Positions 32,703-40,910 of a DNA stretch of 64,000 bases are shown one piece after another. Position 1 is the stretch's first letter, and every line of letters begins with the position of its first letter. The notes under the pieces were generated by a model, which searched no databases, was not told the origin of the DNA, and saw only the letters and a program-made list of their open reading frames with translations. Source of the DNA: a bacterium (GTDB taxonomy: Bacteria > JAJVIF01); NCBI GenBank assembly GCA_022072165.1, contig JAJVIF010000002.1:619854-683853 (forward strand). The letters run 5' to 3'. Made by a program: the position numbers and the translations under genes.

Positions 32703-33980
32703 CTACTTCGGCCAGGGCTCATAGCGATAGAGGAGCGGCACCAGCTGCTGATAGCGCTGGACTTCTTCGGGAGGCAGGACCAGATCGTCACCGGGGAGCG
32801 GCGTGTACTTCCAGGGGTCCACCACGGTCCAGAGCGCGCCGGCATCATCGACCGTCAACGACTCCAGCGATGGCGTGAAATAGGGTTCGCCCGATGGCCC
32901 CGGCAGCGAGAGTTGCGCTGTATCCACCGCGCTGAAGGTGCCATCGGCAGCGAGGCGAACACGGTGAATCCGTTGCAGATTGCGATCGAGCACAAACAGC
33001 GCTGAGCCATCGGGGAGCAGATACAGGCCGCACAGACTCATAGGCGTACAGGCGGGTGGCAGGAACTGGACCCGCAGGGTCGGCTCCGCTGCGCCTTCCA
33101 GCTGCACCCGATGAAAGATCGGCAGACGTCCCTGCCAGGCTGATGGCACCAGCGGACTCGCGGGCCAGGGCTCCTCGGGACCAAACCAGAGCTCCGCCTG
33201 AATTGCAGGCTGTCCCTGACGCGCCCTCGCCCCGCCAATAGCCACACCCTCGAATCCCCGATTCGGCTTCATCCCCGCGAGGGGGATCGCTGGTCGCGCA
33301 GCATGACCCTCCCAGGGGGACTCCCATCCTGCATCCCAGACGGGCTGGACCATTGTCCGCAGGAAGGGCTCCACTGAGGTGAGTCGGGTGGCGGTGGCGA
33401 AGGGGGCATCGAACTCGACCCACACCAGTTCGTTGCGGACCTCGTGCGCCCGGGGGTCCTTGGCCAGTTCCGCTGCGGACGCATTGCCTTCCACAGAGAG
33501 GAGCGCAGTCGGCATGCCACCCGGTGTTGCGGGAGCAGCCCAGGCAGTTTCCTCGAGGTCGAGCTTGGCTGTGCCGACGCCAAAGCGGTCGCGCAACGTG
33601 TCGGGAATCGCGATGGGCGCGAGAGTGATCCAGCCATCGCCGGTCGTGCCGGTGTCGGGACGCTGCGACTCGCGGATTTCGATCCGGTGGAGCGCCCCGA
33701 TGTCATCACAACTAAAGAAAAGAAGGGCGTCATCGGCGGATCGTTCGACGAAGGTGAAGCCCGAGGTCTGCTCGGTCCGACGGCCATCCGCCAGGAGCCA
33801 GACCGGGTACCGGGGCGACAGCGGGAGGGTGACCTGACGCACCGGGATCGCGGTCGACTCCCCCGGGGGGGCTGCCGGGAGAGTCCGGACGGGCGCGGCC
33901 TGGGCGGCAGGCGGACGCGCACAGCCGGCCAGCAGCAGGCTGGCGACGCATCCGGTTCCGATCAGGAGGAGTCCGCGCAT
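32703..33980 (-). CDS. lipoprotein with a phytase/esterase-like propeller appearance
   Basis: A 425-residue lipoprotein (lipobox LLLAGC). NRGFEGVAIGG near the middle, and the strand/turn pattern DGSALFVLDRNLQRIHRVRL and SLESLTVDDAGALWTVVDP, are reminiscent of the esterase-like-activity-of-phytase (PF13449) beta-propeller family. That is a similarity of motifs, not proof. I take the ATG before the signal sequence; a frame 97 codons longer runs antisense into the next gene. It is convergent with the NTF2-like gene, 13 bases away. Confidence 0.65.
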   Translation of the reverse strand: MRGLLLIGTGCVASLLLAGCARPPAAQAAPVRTLPAAPPGESTAIPVRQVTLPLSPRYPVWLLADGRRTEQTSGFTFVERSADDALLFFSCDDIGALHRIEIRESQRPDTGTTGDGWITLAPIAIPDTLRDRFGVGTAKLDLEETAWAAPATPGGMPTALLSVEGNASAAELAKDPRAHEVRNELVWVEFDAPFATATRLTSVEPFLRTMVQPVWDAGWESPWEGHAARPAIPLAGMKPNRGFEGVAIGGARARQGQPAIQAELWFGPEEPWPASPLVPSAWQGRLPIFHRVQLEGAAEPTLRVQFLPPACTPMSLCGLYLLPDGSALFVLDRNLQRIHRVRLAADGTFSAVDTAQLSLPGPSGEPYFTPSLESLTVDDAGALWTVVDPWKYTPLPGDDLVLPPEEVQRYQQLVPLLYRYEPWPK

Positions 33981-33987
33981 GGGACTA

Positions 33988-33993
33988 AGGGTA
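33988..33993 (-). promoter_or_regulatory. -10 box of a predicted leaderless promoter for the 32703-33980 gene
   Basis: On the minus strand TACCCT is followed by 7 nt and the ATG; no Shine-Dalgarno sequence is present. Confidence 0.4.
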
Positions 33994-34138
33994 CGTCGAA
34001 CAGCGCTTCCGCGGGAATCACCGGTGGGTAAAGGGGGATTGCGAATGATGTAGGGGCACTTTCCGACGGTATAGCGGTTCACCCTACCCGGCCCTGGCGC
34101 CGGGCGGGAGCGTGTCGCACAGCGGTGGAGGTGCCCCC

Positions 34139-36859
34139 ATGACCAACAACCGACCCTACGGGTGGTATCAGGCAGGATGCGTCCTGCTGCTGCTCGGGCT
34201 CCTGGGGCTGGCAGCGAGTTGTCAGGGGGCAGGACCATCGACCCCGACCCATCCCGGGCAGGGGCCAGCACCGTCGGAGATCCCGGCAGGTCTGGTGGTG
34301 GACTATGCCGATGCCACTGGCAATGTCGCGGGGCAGGGGGTCCTGGGACTCTTCCGCTTCACTCTGGATCCGGCGAGCCTGAGCGCGACTCTCGAGCCGG
34401 TCCAGCGCTCCACCGCCGCACTGGGTGACCCTTACACCGCCGACATCACCGGGTACCTGGCGGGGAGTCCCTGCTCCGACTGCTTCAAAGTGAGTGGGGT
34501 CGGGCTGACTCCTGAAAAGTATGTCTATGCCGACTACACCCTGCGACATCCCTTTCCGCTGCCGGCTTCCAATCCGCCGCAGTTTGGGGATCGCCTCGAT
34601 TTGCATGTGTATGACGTCCGGGGCATTTTCCTGAAGCCCGACCCGAAGGATCCCCGGGGGATGCACAGCTTTGTCGACCTCGCCTCCGCCGGCGGCACCC
34701 CCGAAACGTTGCTGATCGACAACTCCGGTTTCCTGGCGGGCATCACCATCGATGGCATCACCACGGCGTTCGATGCCTACACCGACACGTTCTACCCGAC
34801 GGAAGCGACCGCGCATCCCTACGTCATGATGCGGGCCGATACCCGGCAGACGAATTTCGATCCGGGTCATCAGAACGGCTGGAGCGACCTGCGGAACCCC
34901 ATTGGGTACAACGTCTTCCCGCAGGGGGGTGGCCCCTACACCCAGCGGGTGATCTTTACCGCCGAACCGGGAGAGTCGGTGGAGTACCTGGTGGTCCTGG
35001 CCGCGAACTTCGCCGCCGCGTCCCAGGGACCAGGCCTGGCGCTGGGCAAGCGGGGCAATCCGGTCTACTACCTGCCCTGGGCCAACATGAAATCCCCCTG
35101 GCGGGTGAAAGTGGAAGAGACATCCAACACCCTGGAGGCGGGCAACAGCGCGACCGATGTCCGCCTGCAGGTGACGGTGTACGACTGGCAGCATCACCTG
35201 GGGGTCATGACGCTGGTCGATGAATTCCGGACCGAGAATCAGTCCCGGAGCTCCCTGCGCCGCCCCAGCCAGGTGCTGGATGTCGAGGGCTCGATTCCGG
35301 GGGTGACCCCAATGTCCGAAGTCAATTCCGGCTTCCTCGCCGGTGTCGGCACCCCGCAGGATCCCCTGATCTACGAAGTGATCTTCCCCAACACACTGGG
35401 GGCAGACGAGGGGACCTATCTTGGCGCGCTTGCGATCCGCGACAACTACGAAGCGAGCAGCAAGCCCGAAGGGGTCGGGCGCGGATTCACGCCCTTCACC
35501 ATCGATGACTACTCCACCTACTTCACCTTCGCTGTGCAGGTCGCGCCGGAAGCGAGTGGTGGCACGACCTTTGGCGACACTGCTACGGTGTACAACAACA
35601 ACTCGACTCCGCCTTCGACGCTGGAGAGTGTGACGGTGGATCCGGGGACCAGCGGCAACCTGGGCATCTTCTCCAAGGTCGGGCTCCCCAACGAGTACCT
35701 CTTTGCGGTGAGCGAAGTCTCAGGCTTCCTGGATCAGGAGAAGACCACGCAGGTGGCCGTCTCAGCCTCCACCAATGGTGGGCTGAACTGGGGCCAGGCG
35801 CAGTTTGCTCCCGCGCTGAGCGGCAATGGTCCACAGATGCAGCCGGAGCTGATGGTCATCGAAGACTCCACCACCCCGGGGTTCGCCTGGGTCCACATGG
35901 TGGCAGCGGCAGAGGTGAACGGCGACTACAACGTCTATTACTCCAGGAGTGGCAACCTGGGGACCACCTGGTCGCCGCCGATACAGGTCCATAGCTCCGC
36001 TAACGGACAGCAGACCCAGCCGCAACTCGCGGTGAATCCGCTCAACTCCAAGGAAGTCCTGGTGAGCATGGAAGAGATTCGCGGCAACTCCCGCATCCGG
36101 GTCTGTCGCGACGAGAACGGCGATGGCATCTTTGAAGCCGAGTCGACCTTCGACCCCGCCTCCCTGCTCGATGCAACCAAGCGACGCCGCACTCCCTTTG
36201 TCGCCTTCCCGCCCGCCAGCGCCGGCGAGCCGAACCGGGTCGCCCTGATCTGGGTCCGCTCGAATCATCTGGGGCCGGATGTCATGGCCTCGATCTCCAC
36301 CACCGGCTTCGCCGGACTCGGTGGGGCGATGCAGGCCGTGAGTGCCGAGGGACTGACCGATGTCGCTGTGATGCCGACCGCAGTCTGGGTGAACTCGGGG
36401 CTGGGCCTCGATCTGCTGGTGGCCTACAACCAGCAGGAGCTCCTCTCTGTCAACGGCACGGGCGGGACCACCATCCAGATCAACGCCAGCAAGGTGATGG
36501 TGGCGCGACGTCGCGAAGGCCAGCCGATGTTTGATCAGCCGGTCCAGGTCTCCGATGTCACCGATGTCACCCAGGCGAGTATGCCGGTCCTGGCCCGGGT
36601 CCATGACGGCACCAACCCGCCGGTGGGGCTGGTCTGGCACGACAACCGGAATCGGTTCACGTCGGGGAACGACATCTTCTATACCGTCAGCACCGACCGG
36701 GGGGCGACCTGGGCTCCGGATCGCCTGGTGGTCGGGGCCACCGGACATCAGCGCTACCCCTCTCTGGCCTACAACCATCAGGGGCGGTTCCGGATCATGT
36801 ATCGCGACGAGAATCGTGAACCGCGCAATATGATCCGCCTGCTGCGGGAGAGCAACTAA
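34139..36859 (+). CDS. large lipoprotein with sialidase-like Asp-box repeats
   Basis: A 906-residue lipoprotein (lipobox LAASC). The N-terminal half (TLRHPFPLP, DRLDLHVYDVRG) is a distant member of the HPF family at 10092 and 19319. The C-terminal 400 residues contain at least three Asp-box-like repeats: STNGGLNWG, SRSGNLGTTWS and STDRGATWA. Together with YPSLAYN and QPQLAVN repeats these indicate a sialidase/exo-alpha-sialidase-like beta-propeller. No catalytic Arg triad or Tyr/Glu pair can be claimed, so it may bind rather than hydrolyse glycans. GGAGG lies 8 nt before the ATG. It ends 9 bases before the convergent nth stop. Confidence 0.78.
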   Translation: MTNNRPYGWYQAGCVLLLLGLLGLAASCQGAGPSTPTHPGQGPAPSEIPAGLVVDYADATGNVAGQGVLGLFRFTLDPASLSATLEPVQRSTAALGDPYTADITGYLAGSPCSDCFKVSGVGLTPEKYVYADYTLRHPFPLPASNPPQFGDRLDLHVYDVRGIFLKPDPKDPRGMHSFVDLASAGGTPETLLIDNSGFLAGITIDGITTAFDAYTDTFYPTEATAHPYVMMRADTRQTNFDPGHQNGWSDLRNPIGYNVFPQGGGPYTQRVIFTAEPGESVEYLVVLAANFAAASQGPGLALGKRGNPVYYLPWANMKSPWRVKVEETSNTLEAGNSATDVRLQVTVYDWQHHLGVMTLVDEFRTENQSRSSLRRPSQVLDVEGSIPGVTPMSEVNSGFLAGVGTPQDPLIYEVIFPNTLGADEGTYLGALAIRDNYEASSKPEGVGRGFTPFTIDDYSTYFTFAVQVAPEASGGTTFGDTATVYNNNSTPPSTLESVTVDPGTSGNLGIFSKVGLPNEYLFAVSEVSGFLDQEKTTQVAVSASTNGGLNWGQAQFAPALSGNGPQMQPELMVIEDSTTPGFAWVHMVAAAEVNGDYNVYYSRSGNLGTTWSPPIQVHSSANGQQTQPQLAVNPLNSKEVLVSMEEIRGNSRIRVCRDENGDGIFEAESTFDPASLLDATKRRRTPFVAFPPASAGEPNRVALIWVRSNHLGPDVMASISTTGFAGLGGAMQAVSAEGLTDVAVMPTAVWVNSGLGLDLLVAYNQQELLSVNGTGGTTIQINASKVMVARRREGQPMFDQPVQVSDVTDVTQASMPVLARVHDGTNPPVGLVWHDNRNRFTSGNDIFYTVSTDRGATWAPDRLVVGATGHQRYPSLAYNHQGRFRIMYRDENREPRNMIRLLRESN

Positions 36860-36868
36860 GCCCGCCAA

Positions 36869-37774
36869 CTAATCCGACGAAGTCTGGCGCTTTGTCCGAC
36901 GCCGTCCCGGCTCCCGGGGCGGCGTCGCTTTTGCTGACGCCTTGTGCGGGACTGCGCCCGACGCAATCTGGTCGCGGTAAAAGATGCACGACCGGGTCAG
37001 GGCGCAGGCGTGGCAGTCGGGACGCTGGGCGTGGCAGACCTCGCGTCCGAACTGGATGATCCGGACATGAAGGGCGTAGCGCTCCACCGGCTGCGTCAGC
37101 TCGTACATCCTGTGATGCGCCTTCTCGGCAGAGATCCGCTCCGGCAGCACCCCGACCCGTCGCAACACCCGATGAATGTGGGTATCCACCGGGAAGCCCT
37201 CGCGATGGAAAGCGAAGGCCAGCACGCAGGCGGCGGTTTTCTCCCCGACCCCCGGCAGCGCCGTGAGAAAGCGCCGGGCTTCGTCGAGGGGATAGTCCCC
37301 CAGAAAGCGCAAGTCGAGGGTATGCCGGGGCAGCAGGATCGTGTATTCCGTCGGATCAAATTCCGGTGTCACGAAGGCCCGTGGCGGCGGAATGTGGCCT
37401 GTGGCATCCGGCCAGCGGAACTCCGCCCGGACCTGCGTCTCCAGTTGCTGCAGCACCCGCTGGATCCGCTCCGACTTGATCTTCCCCAGCCCACCGACCG
37501 CAATGGCGGCCTCGATCTCCCGGACATCGGCGGTGAGAAGCTCCCGGAAGTCTCGAAAGGCGCGGCAGAGGTTGGCGAAGGCGGCCAGGGAGTTCCGGTC
37601 GCTGGTGGCCTGTGACAGGATGGTGAGAATGAGCTCATCCAGCGGGTCGCGTTTGGGCTTGAATTCGATGACGGGATAGCGGTCGAGGAGGGCAGCCTCC
37701 AGCTGCCCCAGGGCGCGTCGCGCCTGGGACGCAGACGGAACATAACCAGCGAAGGGAACAGAACGGGTCGCCAC
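36869..37774 (-). CDS. nth: endonuclease III
   Basis: A base-excision-repair glycosylase/AP lyase for oxidised pyrimidines. At about 301 residues it is longer than E. coli Nth (211), with added N- and C-terminal tails. The HhH-GPD core is intact: LPGVGEKTA carries the catalytic Lys, FPVDTHIHRV the Asp, and the [4Fe-4S] cysteines have the exact C-X6-C-X2-C-X5-C spacing near the end. I start at GTG because a TAGGGT box lies 7 nt upstream; the longer frame begins with a TTG only two codons earlier. Confidence 0.93.
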   Translation of the reverse strand: MATRSVPFAGYVPSASQARRALGQLEAALLDRYPVIEFKPKRDPLDELILTILSQATSDRNSLAAFANLCRAFRDFRELLTADVREIEAAIAVGGLGKIKSERIQRVLQQLETQVRAEFRWPDATGHIPPPRAFVTPEFDPTEYTILLPRHTLDLRFLGDYPLDEARRFLTALPGVGEKTAACVLAFAFHREGFPVDTHIHRVLRRVGVLPERISAEKAHHRMYELTQPVERYALHVRIIQFGREVCHAQRPDCHACALTRSCIFYRDQIASGAVPHKASAKATPPREPGRRRTKRQTSSD

Positions 37775-37781
37775 GCGCAAA

Positions 37782-37787
37782 ACCCTA
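37782..37787 (-). promoter_or_regulatory. -10 box of a predicted leaderless nth promoter
   Basis: TAGGGT on the minus strand, then 7 nt and the GTG. The upstream promoter region overlaps the hairpin at 37795. Confidence 0.45.
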
Positions 37788-37794
37788 GCAAATG

Positions 37795-37823
37795 ACGCGG
37801 CCCCTCTGAGGGAGGGGCCGCGT
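37795..37823. terminator. hairpin between the small membrane protein gene and nth
   Basis: An 11-bp perfect stem (ACGCGGCCCCT / AGGGGCCGCGT) with a 7-nt loop, about 35 bases after the 37858-38148 stop on the minus strand. The following run is weak in T (CATTTGC), so termination is plausible but not certain. Confidence 0.6.
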
Positions 37824-37857
37824 TAGGTACTCTGCTGTTGGGGGACATGAGCGCCCG

Positions 37858-38148
37858 CTAGTAGAGGAAGTCCTCGTCGCTGGCATCATTCCGGTCGCCG
37901 AAGTCGCGACTGTACTTGTCCTTCACGACTTCAAACCCGCCGCCTGGTTCATACGCAACTGTCTGGCGGAACGTGGAGAGTTCACTGGAGAGATTGCCGG
38001 TCATGGCATCGACAATTTTGCCGCTGGAGCCCCAGATAATGGCGGTGATGACCGGCGAAAAGAACCACGACGGGTCGCCGGTCGCCGCCCAGATCGTGAT
38101 CCCGATGGTGAGGACCACGAAGATCATGAAGTTCATGAAGCCGGCCAT
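37858..38148 (-). CDS. small membrane protein
   Basis: A 96-residue protein with two closely spaced membrane segments (FMNFMIFVVLTIGITIWAA, SWFFSPVITAIIWGSSG) and a charged C-terminal tail ending EDFLY. It has a textbook ribosome site (TAAGGAG, 6 nt from the ATG). The shape recalls small 2TM-domain membrane proteins. No family-level function is assigned. The leader region to the likely promoter is about 100 nt. Confidence 0.8.
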   Translation of the reverse strand: MAGFMNFMIFVVLTIGITIWAATGDPSWFFSPVITAIIWGSSGKIVDAMTGNLSSELSTFRQTVAYEPGGGFEVVKDKYSRDFGDRNDASDEDFLY

Positions 38149-38252
38149 AACTACTCCTTAGTGCCTGCTTCAGAGCCCTACAGAAGCCCTGCGAGTGATC
38201 CGGAAAGTGGTGGGCCCCCGCGACACCCCCGCATGTGGGGCATCCTGCGCTT

Positions 38253-38281
38253 ATTGTGCCCTGTCCCGACAGGTCCCGCAA
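38253..38281 (-). promoter_or_regulatory. promoter of the small membrane protein gene
   Basis: On the minus strand TTGCGG and CACAAT are separated by exactly 17 bp. The start would lie about 100 nt before the ATG. Confidence 0.5.
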
Positions 38282-38382
38282 TGGGCAGCCCATCGGTGCA
38301 ATCGGGGGGACTAGCACAGAGAGCACCAAAACTGTGCGACCAGTCGGATTAGCGGGTATGCCCGCCGGATAGTGGGGGGTGC

Positions 38383-40161
38383 TTAATACTCGTCGTTTGC
38401 GACGGCGATACCGATCTGGCCTTCGCTGGTCAGGCTATAGGCCACCGCCAGGCGACCGTCCAGATCGGTCAGGGCGGTCAGCCCAGTCCAGCGATCAGTT
38501 TGTCCGCCGTCGATGGTGACGATTTCCCAGTCGGCGGTTGCCATGTTGTTCACGCCAATCTGGCGGCCCAGAAGGGTGGTGCCAGCCTTCCGGTCCTGGA
38601 AGACCACCGCCAGCCGTCCTAAGGAGCGCGCCAGACTGACCGGTCCGATGTTGTCAGCGGTCTGACCGGTGAGTTGCAACACTTGCCAGTCTTCAGCATG
38701 ACCGCGCTCCCTCGGTTCGGGCACGGTCGGCCGCAAAAGAAGCATGTTTCGGGGGAACGGAGTCAGCGCACTGCGGGGGAAGGCCAGGAACGGAACGCCG
38801 CCATCATCGATCAGGTCAAACCCCCGGGAGACTTGGGAGCCATCGGCCGAGGCGGACACGATGCGCCAGTCCTCAGGCCCCGCCGGGTCCAGACTGGAGG
38901 CCTGGAGCAGCGGCACGATTCCGCCTCCCACTTCGGTAGGGCGCTTGAACAAGGCCTGTACCGTATCCCCGATTTGCGCCACTTTTAAGGTTTCGATAAT
39001 CCCGTTAAAGTCATCCGTGGCAATTGTCTCACTCCAGTCGGAGGCCGAGGTCGGAAGCTCAACCGTGGCGGTCTGACATATGATCGTCATCGCGATGAGA
39101 GGATCCAGAAGGACATTTCTGCAATGAAAAACGCGCAACCGCTCTCCGACTGTAATCATTGCATAAGGTACTCTGGCTTCGGATTCGGTCAGCTTGTACC
39201 GGATCCAATCGTCGCTGCTGGTCGGCTCTTCAGTAGTGGCGATGGCCACCCAGAGATACGCAGCTCCACTCTCGGGTGCCGTCCCATAGAGCAGCGCCAG
39301 CCGCCCATTGATGGAGACGAGCGATTGAGAAGAGAGGATTCCGCCGACTGGAACCACGGGATACTGTTCCCAGTCACAGCAGCCGGAGGGGACCGTTGTC
39401 TTGGCCCGAGCCATCATTAATCCACCCGTTGGGGGGTTGTAAACCATGGCTAACCGCCCCCAATGGTTCACCATGCTGATTACAGGTGATCGACCCGGCG
39501 CACCCGATGATGCCGGGCCGACGCGGGTCAGGCTGAAGGTCGGGGCGGTGGCGACCTCCACCTCGTACTCAAAGGGGACCGCCTGGATCGCCGCGCCGTT
39601 GGCAAAGACGGTCAGGCTCCCGGTGTAGGTCCCCGGAGCCTGGATCGCAACTTCCGGGGTCGCGTCGGTGCTGCTGTTGGGCAGGGCACCGCCGCCGAAA
39701 TCCCAGGCATAGGCCGCGACATAGCCGGTGGTGTCGGCCGCGAAGGTCACCCGCTGCAGGGGGCGTCCGACCGGGCCGTCGGGGGTGATCCCCTGGATAG
39801 TCGGCAGGGGCTGGACCTCAAAGACAAACGGCGCCATCGTGCTTTCGGAGAGGGCGTCGGTGACCGTCAGGGTGCCGGTGTAGGTCCCGACCTCCCCCAG
39901 ATCGACCGTGGGACTCTCGGCTGTACTGGTGGCGGGGTCGGTGCCGCCGCCAAAGGTCCAGGCGTAGGTGAAGGGCCCCGCACCGGTCACCTGGGCGGAA
40001 AAAGTCACCGGCTGGTCCGGGACCCCGAGAACTCCAGTGGGGGCGATGGATGTAATCACCGGCGGCATCGGGGTGCGTCCTTTCTGGCAGCCCCCGGTCA
40101 GGAGCGCCAGAAGCATTAGTGAGAGCAGAGTCAACCAGCTCAGCCAGGTAGTGGAGCGCAT
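38383..40161 (-). CDS. lipoprotein with two PKD domains
   Basis: A 592-residue lipoprotein (lipobox LLTGGC). Two PKD-type Ig-like repeats follow near residues 35-115 and 120-200, with the signatures FTYAWTFGGG, YAWDFGGG and the closing GTYTGTLTVTD / GTYTGSLTVFA. The remaining 390 residues form repeated short blocks (GRLALLYGTAP, GRLAMVYNPPT, GRLAVVFQDRKAG, GRLAVAYSLTSEGQ), which suggest a beta-propeller of about six blades. Likely a surface adhesion or binding protein. The ATG has AAAGGA upstream and a TATACT box about 40 nt away. Confidence 0.85.
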   Translation of the reverse strand: MRSTTWLSWLTLLSLMLLALLTGGCQKGRTPMPPVITSIAPTGVLGVPDQPVTFSAQVTGAGPFTYAWTFGGGTDPATSTAESPTVDLGEVGTYTGTLTVTDALSESTMAPFVFEVQPLPTIQGITPDGPVGRPLQRVTFAADTTGYVAAYAWDFGGGALPNSSTDATPEVAIQAPGTYTGSLTVFANGAAIQAVPFEYEVEVATAPTFSLTRVGPASSGAPGRSPVISMVNHWGRLAMVYNPPTGGLMMARAKTTVPSGCCDWEQYPVVPVGGILSSQSLVSINGRLALLYGTAPESGAAYLWVAIATTEEPTSSDDWIRYKLTESEARVPYAMITVGERLRVFHCRNVLLDPLIAMTIICQTATVELPTSASDWSETIATDDFNGIIETLKVAQIGDTVQALFKRPTEVGGGIVPLLQASSLDPAGPEDWRIVSASADGSQVSRGFDLIDDGGVPFLAFPRSALTPFPRNMLLLRPTVPEPRERGHAEDWQVLQLTGQTADNIGPVSLARSLGRLAVVFQDRKAGTTLLGRQIGVNNMATADWEIVTIDGGQTDRWTGLTALTDLDGRLAVAYSLTSEGQIGIAVANDEY

Positions 40162-40255
40162 GGGTTGGCGTCCTTTCGCTGCGTTCAGATGAGTATAAAG
40201 AGGGTACCGAAAAAAACTAAACAAATGTTTTTTCTGGGCGATTCCGGGGGGACTC

Positions 40256-40283
40256 TTGACGACAGGCGGGGGGGATGTAGGAT
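40256..40283 (+). promoter_or_regulatory. promoter of the MarR-RND operon
   Basis: TTGACG and TAGGAT with a 16-bp spacer. The GTG start of the regulator lies 7 nt after the -10 box, so the mRNA should be leaderless. Confidence 0.6.
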
Positions 40284-40313
40284 TCGTTTCGTGGCAAACG
40301 ATTCGCATGCGAA
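40284..40313. promoter_or_regulatory. two palindromes, candidate MarR operator
   Basis: TCGTTT-N6-AAACGA (40284-40301) sits over the expected transcription start and is followed at once by TTCGCATGCGAA, a perfect 12-bp palindrome (40302-40313). MarR dimers bind such sites to autorepress; here they would cover the start codon. Confidence 0.5.
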
Positions 40314-40872
40314 CAAACTCCGCTGCAGAGCCGACCTCATGCAGCATCCCGGCTTCCTGCTGGCCAAAGGCTGGCAGCTGGCCTGGAACATCGTCTCCGA
40401 CCATTACCAGGACATCGACCTCACCCCCCAGCAGATCGCGCTCCTGCATTGCCTCGGCTGCGCCGGGGAAATCTCGCAGCGGGACCTGGCGGAAGCCATG
40501 GTGATCGATGCCGCCACCATGACCGGGCTGGTGACACGTCTGGAAAAGATGGCGCTGATCTGCAGGACCCGGGACGCCGCGGACCGTCGGCTGGTCAAGC
40601 TGACGCTCACGGGGTCGGGGGAGGAGCTGCTCCAGATTTTCCAGGAGCGGGGACCGCTGGTGGAAGCCCGCTTCCAGGAGCGTCTGGGGGATACGGGGGT
40701 CGCGGAGCTTTGCCGCCTCCTGCGGGAGTTTCTGGGGTGGACGCTGGCGGAAGACGAGCCGTCGCCCCGGATGACCCTGCCCGACACCATCAGGCCGCCA
40801 GCCGCAGAGACCGCGAGTCCTGCTGGCGAGGTCGTGCCATCAACAATAGTCACAGGGGGGCGCAAGGGGTGA
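40291..40872 (+). CDS. MarR-family transcription regulator of an efflux operon
   Basis: A 193-residue winged-helix protein. The helix-turn-helix is in LTPQQIALLHCLGCAGEISQRDLAEAM and VIDAATMTGLVTRLEKMALI; the wing is RDAADRRLVKLTLTGSG. These are standard MarR features. It precedes the adaptor and RND pump genes, so it is probably their ligand-relieved repressor. The start is uncertain: GTG at this position fits the leaderless promoter, while an ATG 16 codons later has no ribosome site. The Pro/Ala-rich C-terminal tail is longer than usual. Confidence 0.85.
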   Translation: MANDSHANKLRCRADLMQHPGFLLAKGWQLAWNIVSDHYQDIDLTPQQIALLHCLGCAGEISQRDLAEAMVIDAATMTGLVTRLEKMALICRTRDAADRRLVKLTLTGSGEELLQIFQERGPLVEARFQERLGDTGVAELCRLLREFLGWTLAEDEPSPRMTLPDTIRPPAAETASPAGEVVPSTIVTGGRKG

Positions 40873-40910
40873 GGCCATCAGCGCGGTTGGGGGAAGGTAC
40901 TGACAGCAGA

